Assembly (NCBI RefSeq): GCF_026341275.1
Contig: NZ_JAIFZO010000002.1
Location: 2,581,264-2,645,263, forward strand
Source of the DNA: Streptomyces ortus
GTDB taxonomy: Bacteria; Actinomycetota; Actinomycetes; Streptomycetales; Streptomycetaceae
DNA length: 64,000 nucleotides
Direction: 5' to 3'
The stretch's first letter is position 1, and each line of letters starts with the position of its first letter. Below, piece after piece: positions 59,856 to 64,000 of the stretch. Position numbers and translations under genes: made by a program. Below the pieces are notes generated by a model that worked only from the letters and a program-made list of their open reading frames with translations, was not told where the DNA came from and did not search any database.

Positions 59856-61609
59856 CAGTACTTACGCTCCATCGGCTGGTAGCGGGTCTGGACGACCGGC
59901 TTGTAGTCGAGACGGATCGACTCGGTGCCGTCGTCGCCGACCTCGCGGTACGCCATGGTGTGGCGCATGAAGTTGACGTCGTCGCGGTTGGGGTAGTCCT
60001 CGCGGTAGTGACCGCCGCGGGACTCCTTGCGGGCGAGCGCGGACACGGCCATGACCTCGGCGAGGTCGAGCAGGTTGCCCAGCTCGACGGCTTCGAGGAG
60101 GTCGGTGTTGAACCGCTTGCCCTTGTCCTGGACGGACACGTTCAGGTAGCGCTCGCGCAGCTCGGCGATCTTCTCGACGGCCGTCTTGATCGTCTGCTCG
60201 GTGCGGAACACCATGACGTTGGCGTCCATGCACTCCTGCAGCTCGCGGCGGATGTCCGCCACGCGCTCGCTGCCCGTGGACGCCCGCAGCCGCTCGATCT
60301 GGCCCACGACCAGCGAGGCCGGGTCCTCGGGCAGCTCGACGTGCCCGACCGTGGCCGAGTACTCCGCCGCGGCGATGCCCGCACGACGCCCGAAGACGTT
60401 GATGTCGAGCAGCGAGTTCGTGCCCAGGCGGTTGGCGCCGTGCACCGAGACGCACGCGACCTCGCCGGCCGCGTACAGGCCCGGGACGACCGTGGTGTTG
60501 TCCGCCAGGACCTCACCCTCGACGTTCGTCGGGATGCCGCCCATGGCGTAGTGCGCGGTGGGCTGGATCGGGATCGGGTCCGTGTACGGCTCGATGCCCA
60601 GGTACGTACGCGCGAACTCCGTGATGTCCGGGAGCTTGGCGTCCAGCTGCTCCGGCGGGAGGTGCGTGAGGTCGAGGTAGACGTGGTCGCCCTCGGGACC
60701 GCAGCCGCGGCCCTCACGGATCTCCGTGTAGATGGAGCGGGAGACGACGTCACGGGACGCGAGGTCCTTCATGACCGGCGCGTACTTCTCCATGAAGCGC
60801 TCGCCGTCCTTGTTGCGGAGGATGCCGCCCTCACCGCGGGCGCCCTCCGTCAGCAGGATGCCCATGCGCCAGATGCCGGTCGGGTGGAACTGGAAGAACT
60901 CCATGTCCTCCAGCGGCAGACCACGGCGGTAGACCGCGGCCTGGCCGTCACCGGTCAGGGTGTGCGCGTTCGACGTCACCTTGAAGAACTTGCCGGTGCC
61001 GCCGGACGCGTAGATCACGGCCTTCGCCTGGAAGACGTGGATCTCACCGGTCGCCAGTTCGTAGGCGACGACGCCCGCCGACTTCTTGACGCCGTCGACC
61101 TCCACGAGGAGCTGGTCGAGGACGTAGAACTCGTTGAAGAACTCCACACCCTCCTTGACGCAGTTCTGGTAGAGCGTCTGAAGGATCATGTGGCCGGTGC
61201 GGTCCGCCGCGTAGCAGGACCGGCGGACCGGGGCCTCGCCGTGGTTGCGGGAGTGCCCGCCGAAGCGGCGCTGGTCGATGGTGCCGTCCGGGGTCCGGTT
61301 GAACGGCAGGCCCATCTTCTCCAGGTCGAGGACCGCGTCGATGGCCTCCTTCGCCAGGATCTCGGCGGCGTCCTGGTCGACCAGGTAGTCGCCGCCCTTG
61401 ATCGTGTCGAAGGTGTGCCACTCCCAGTTGTCCTCCTCCACGTTCGCCAGCGCGGCGGCCATACCGCCCTGCGCGGCGCCCGTGTGGGACCGGGTGGGGT
61501 AGAGCTTCGTCAGCACGGCGGTCCGGCTGCGCTTCGTCGACTCGATGGCCGCGCGCATTCCGGCGCCGCCGGCGCCGACGATGACGGTGTCGTACTTGTG
61601 GATCTTCAT
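59855..61609 (-). CDS. sdhA: Succinate dehydrogenase flavoprotein subunit
   Basis: A 584-residue FAD subunit. The dinucleotide loop is [16 protein letters not shown], and the covalently flavinylated histidine is in [13 protein letters not shown]. The active site includes HPTGIW and [13 protein letters not shown]. The length is typical. It is followed by sdhB with a 1-base overlap. Confidence 0.97.
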   Translation of the reverse strand: MKIHKYDTVIVGAGGAGMRAAIESTKRSRTAVLTKLYPTRSHTGAAQGGMAAALANVEEDNWEWHTFDTIKGGDYLVDQDAAEILAKEAIDAVLDLEKMGLPFNRTPDGTIDQRRFGGHSRNHGEAPVRRSCYAADRTGHMILQTLYQNCVKEGVEFFNEFYVLDQLLVEVDGVKKSAGVVAYELATGEIHVFQAKAVIYASGGTGKFFKVTSNAHTLTGDGQAAVYRRGLPLEDMEFFQFHPTGIWRMGILLTEGARGEGGILRNKDGERFMEKYAPVMKDLASRDVVSRSIYTEIREGRGCGPEGDHVYLDLTHLPPEQLDAKLPDITEFARTYLGIEPYTDPIPIQPTAHYAMGGIPTNVEGEVLADNTTVVPGLYAAGEVACVSVHGANRLGTNSLLDINVFGRRAGIAAAEYSATVGHVELPEDPASLVVGQIERLRASTGSERVADIRRELQECMDANVMVFRTEQTIKTAVEKIAELRERYLNVSVQDKGKRFNTDLLEAVELGNLLDLAEVMAVSALARKESRGGHYREDYPNRDDVNFMRHTMAYREVGDDGTESIRLDYKPVVQTRYQPMERKY

Positions 61610-61628
61610 GATTCTCGCAGCCCCGTGC

Positions 61629-62123
61629 CTAGCGGATGTTCGGGTCGAAGGTGAAGATCACCAGCGTGCCCAGCAGGATGGTGAACACCGTGGCGGTGTA
61701 GAGCAGGCCCTTGAGCCACAGCCGGGTGTCCGCGCGCTCCGCGTAGTCGTTGATGACCGTACGCAGGCCGTTGGCGCCGTGCAGCATGGCCAGCCAGAGC
61801 ATCAACAGATCCCAGACCTGCCAGAACGGGGAGGCCCAGCGGCCCGCCACGAAGGCGAAGCCGATCTTGGAGACGCCGCCGTCGAGGACGAGCTGGATGA
61901 GCAGGTGGCCGAGGACCAGCACGACGAGGACGACGCCGGACAGCCGCATGAACAGCCAGCCGTACATCTCGAAGTTGCCGCGGGTGGACTTCGGGGTCTT
62001 GCGGGTCCGCTTGCGCGGGGCTTCGATCAGGGGCGCCGGGTTGTCGACGTCGTAGAGGGACGCACCCTCGACGGGGCCGATACCGGACGCGGTCTTCTCG
62101 GTGGTGTCTGTGTTGTTCGACAT
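61629..62123 (-). CDS. sdhD: Succinate dehydrogenase membrane anchor subunit
   Basis: A 164-residue membrane subunit with three hydrophobic helices ([18 protein letters not shown] among them) and a probable haem-ligand histidine in [15 protein letters not shown]. It is the second gene of the operon. Confidence 0.93.
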   Translation of the reverse strand: MSNNTDTTEKTASGIGPVEGASLYDVDNPAPLIEAPRKRTRKTPKSTRGNFEMYGWLFMRLSGVVLVVLVLGHLLIQLVLDGGVSKIGFAFVAGRWASPFWQVWDLLMLWLAMLHGANGLRTVINDYAERADTRLWLKGLLYTATVFTILLGTLVIFTFDPNIR

Positions 62124-62131
62124 CTTGCGCG

Positions 62132-62512
62132 TCAGCTCCCGAAGACTTCACGAGCGGCGTGGCCGAGGACGGGGTACAGGGCCCCGATCATCAGCACGAC
62201 CCAGATGCCGACAACGGTCCAGAGCATCTGCTTCTGGTAGCGCGGGCCCTTCGACCAGAAGTCGACGGCGATCACCCGCAGACCGTTGAGCGCGTGGAAG
62301 AGGATGGCGGCGACTAGGCCGTACTCCAGCAGCGCGACGATCGGCGTCTTGTAGGTGGCTACGACCTTGTCGTAGTCCTGGGGAGAGACACGGACAAGAG
62401 CGGTGTCCAGCACGTGTACGAACAGGAAGAAGAAGATGAGGACGCCGGTGACTCGATGAGCCACCCAGGACCACATTCCTTCCCGGCCGCGGTACAGCGT
62501 TCCAGCCGGCAC
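62132..62512 (-). CDS. sdhC: Succinate dehydrogenase cytochrome b subunit
   Basis: A 126-residue membrane subunit with three helices (VTGVLIFFFLFVHVLDTALV in the first) and haem-ligand histidines in FVHVLD and FHALNGLRVI. The family start is GTG 62512, eight bases after GGAGG; the frame opens earlier at 62587. It is the first gene of the sdhCDAB operon. Confidence 0.93.
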   Translation of the reverse strand: MPAGTLYRGREGMWSWVAHRVTGVLIFFFLFVHVLDTALVRVSPQDYDKVVATYKTPIVALLEYGLVAAILFHALNGLRVIAVDFWSKGPRYQKQMLWTVVGIWVVLMIGALYPVLGHAAREVFGS

Positions 62513-62818
62513 GGAAGAACCCTCCGGGAGCGGGGATTGGGGCCTGCCGGCTTCGATGTCGACCTGGCCCGGCCGGGTACGGTCCACCGGCCCTGGCCAT
62601 CGTAGCGACGTGTTGTCGGAACGTTTACGGCGGGCCTACCGATGTGATCGAACTGGCAGGCAAAGGGGTACGTATGGGCTATTGCGGGTGCGGTGTGGGT
62701 GGCTGCGCCTACCCCCTCCTTCCCGGCTGAGCTGAAAGATTGCGCCGTTCCCCGCGCCCCTTATGAGGGTGGTGCTGTGGGGAGGGGTGTGCCGGGCCCC
62801 CGCGTCCCCGGGTTGAGG
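62513..62818. other. sdh promoter region and repeat array
   Basis: The sdhC promoter probably lies here; on the minus strand TAAACG and TACGAT 17 bases apart near 62600-62630 are a weak candidate. The left part of the 86-base repeat array occupies 62730-62818. No other gene is supported. Confidence 0.4.
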
Positions 62819-62932
62819 TCAAGGATTGCGCCGTTCCCCGCGCCCCTTAATGAGTGTGGTCCCGCCGGGAGGGGCTGTGCCGGGTCCCGCGTCCCCGGCA
62901 GGGCTGAAAGATTGCGCCGTTCCCCGCGCCCC
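62738..62932 (-). repeat. 86-base tandem array containing the dispersed repeat
   Basis: GATTGCGCCGTTCCCCGCGC (continuing CCC) starts at 62738, 62824 and 62910, an exact 86-base period. The sequence between, including TGTGCCGGG and CGCGTCCCCGG, is also partly repeated. The array lies at the 3' end of the OHCU decarboxylase gene. Confidence 0.85.
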
Positions 62933-63511
62933 TGGGGGGTGGGGGTGCAGCGATCTGGTCAGGCGGCCTTTTGCCAGGTGGCGGAGTTCTTCCGTGGTGT
63001 GGGCTCGTTCCTCGTCCGGGTCGTTCGTGAGGCGGGAGCTGATTTCGGTCAGGACCCGGTCGGGGGCCTCCGCCGGCGACGTGTCGTCCAGGCAGATGAC
63101 GAAAACATGGCCGAAACGGCTCTCGTACGCCGCGTGGGCGGCGCTCAGTGCCGTGTGCGCGGCGGAGTACGCGCCCTCCGGCAGAAGCGTGAGGGATTCG
63201 CAGGCCAGGGCCTCGGCGACATCGGCCGGCGTCAGGTCGTACGCCGCTTCGTCGGACGCGGCCAGCAGGGCGTCCAGGTCGGGATAGGGGCGGTGCGCCG
63301 CGATACGGCGGGCCCAGTGGCGGCTGCCGCAGCAGGCCAGGAGCGTGCGCTCGGCCTCGTCCGCGGGCATGGCGTTGAACCGGGCCAGGCCGGGGGCACG
63401 GTGCCCGGGCGACTCCGGTGTGGCGACGGCCTGGCCGGGGAGACGGGAAGGACGGTGCGCGGGCAGCGTGGGTTCCTCGGCGGTTCGGCGACGCCGGGAC
63501 GAGCGCCGCAC
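62819..63511 (-). CDS. 2-oxo-4-hydroxy-4-carboxy-5-ureidoimidazoline decarboxylase
   Basis: The central 170 residues match OHCU decarboxylase of uric-acid breakdown (LARFNAMPADEAERTLLACC, HRPYPDLDALLAASDEAAYD, VICLDDTSPAEAPDRVL, then EELRHLAKGRLTRSL), which yields allantoin. The start is unclear: GTG 63511 is possible, and ATG 63370 would remove conserved residues. The last 40 residues, after HPHPPGARG, are translated from the dispersed repeat array and are probably not functional. No other uricase-pathway gene is nearby. Confidence 0.8.
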   Translation of the reverse strand: MRRSSRRRRTAEEPTLPAHRPSRLPGQAVATPESPGHRAPGLARFNAMPADEAERTLLACCGSRHWARRIAAHRPYPDLDALLAASDEAAYDLTPADVAEALACESLTLLPEGAYSAAHTALSAAHAAYESRFGHVFVICLDDTSPAEAPDRVLTEISSRLTNDPDEERAHTTEELRHLAKGRLTRSLHPHPPGARGTAQSFSPAGDAGPGTAPPGGTTLIKGRGERRNP

Positions 63512-63732
63512 GTGGTTCGACAGGGGAGCAAGTGACAAATGTGGTTCAACGCTATCGAGGCGTGGCGGGAGCTGTCCGAGAGATGCCCGAACTTCACCCG
63601 TAAGGGAGAGTTTCAAGACAGATGGTGGACGGCGGCACCGGTCGCCGGGGCTTAGGTTCACCACGGAGGTACAGCGTACGGGGACGGGCTCGGGCGAGTG
63701 ATCGGGCCGGCGATCGGGAGAGTGAGCGGGCT

Positions 63733-64000
63733 GTGGTGAACGGGCGTAGGCGCAAAGCACCGGCATCGGCCGACAGGAAGCCCCTGCTGGTCGGCGCGGG
63801 CGTCGTGGCGGTCCTGGCGGGCGCCGCGCTGACCGTGGGGCTCTGGCCGAGCGGAGACTCGGGCGCGCCCTCGACCGGCCGGCCCAGTGGGGAGAGGAGC
63901 GCTGCGGCGTCGGCCGACTCCCCGACCCCGTCACCCGATCGGACGTATCCGCTGTCGAAGACGCCCCGGACGATTCCGGCCGTCCGCGACCACACGCCCG
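63733..64000 (+). CDS. Probable beta-N-acetylhexosaminidase, N-terminal part
   Basis: The frame from GTG 63733 (or 63736) runs off the window end. It encodes a signal-anchor-like segment (LLVGAGVVAVLAGAALTVGL), a Ser/Pro-rich linker and TYPLSKTPRTIPAVRDHTP, a stretch I recall at the N-terminus of secreted Streptomyces family-20 hexosaminidases. The catalytic domain is outside the window. Confidence 0.6.
   Translation, partial: MVNGRRRKAPASADRKPLLVGAGVVAVLAGAALTVGLWPSGDSGAPSTGRPSGERSAAASADSPTPSPDRTYPLSKTPRTIPAVRDHTP

Noticed and set aside
59849..61654. 601-codon plus-strand open frame opposite sdhA
   Set aside because: It is antisense to sdhA and has no recognised motif.

Overview
The window is a stretch of high-GC actinobacterial chromosome, almost certainly from a Streptomyces species. 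The support is strongly G/C-biased third codon positions, frequent GTG starts, small DUF397/XRE/ATPase modules, and a gene order that matches my recollection of the Streptomyces coelicolor core region from sucCD through purNH, folD, mdh, a betaine locus, glyA, trpS and a D-Ala-D-Ala carboxypeptidase to the sdh operon. I see no rRNA, tRNA, CRISPR array, insertion sequence, prophage or plasmid function.

Layout. 0-5 kb: end of a VWA-like protein, a secreted low-complexity protein, two hairpins, sucC-sucD and a bidirectional terminator. 4-8.3 kb: a membrane-anchored sigma-factor-like protein and a DUF6350 membrane protein. 8.6-13.7 kb: purN-purH, a PGYPQ-rich membrane protein, folD and a DUF3017 protein. 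14.4-17.2 kb: an XRE/DUF2690 regulator and mdh. 17.2-25.7 kb: a MarR-GNAT fusion regulator divergent from an osmoprotectant locus (betaine-aldehyde dehydrogenase, choline dehydrogenase, and a betaine ABC transporter with a double-domain permease). 25.7-31.5 kb: an AhpD-like protein, a MocR regulator, a lipoprotein plus glutathionylspermidine-synthase-like pair, and glyA behind a recognisable ZTP (pfl) riboswitch.

31.5-45.8 kb: an anchored exported protein, trpS, a 2'-5' RNA ligase-like protein, then a divergent cluster (dprE2, dprE1 / PAP2 phosphatase, UbiA, GtrA) matching the mycobacterial decaprenyl-phosphoryl-arabinose pathway. YihY, a D-Ala-D-Ala carboxypeptidase, a metallophosphoesterase, an anti-sigma-type ATPase and an OmpR-type two-component system follow. 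45.9-50.8 kb: an MMPL transporter with an extra C-terminal domain, an apparently self-regulated TetR operon with a clear promoter/operator, and a VOC protein. 50.8-57.1 kb is more accessory: a decayed Uma2 gene, an M48 protease, two DUF397 genes with an XRE regulator and ATPase, and poorly known membrane proteins. 57.5-64 kb: two TM2 proteins flanking DUF2752, sdhCDAB, an OHCU decarboxylase and the start of a probable hexosaminidase.

How the genes work together. Central metabolism dominates: the TCA cycle (sucCD, mdh, sdhCDAB), purine and one-carbon metabolism (purN, purH, folD, glyA; the last under ZTP/ZMP sensing) and osmoprotection (choline to betaine plus betaine import). Cell-envelope genes form the second theme. 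At least eleven copies of one short GC-rich intergenic repeat (core GGGGCGCGGGGAACTGCGC) occur at gene ends, some forming hairpins that look like terminators. I found no strong case for a wholly undescribed system. The best leads are the TetR operon, the arabinose-donor cluster with a substituted drug-target residue, the MarR-GNAT/betaine pairing, the YgiB/YgiC-like pair and the repeat family.
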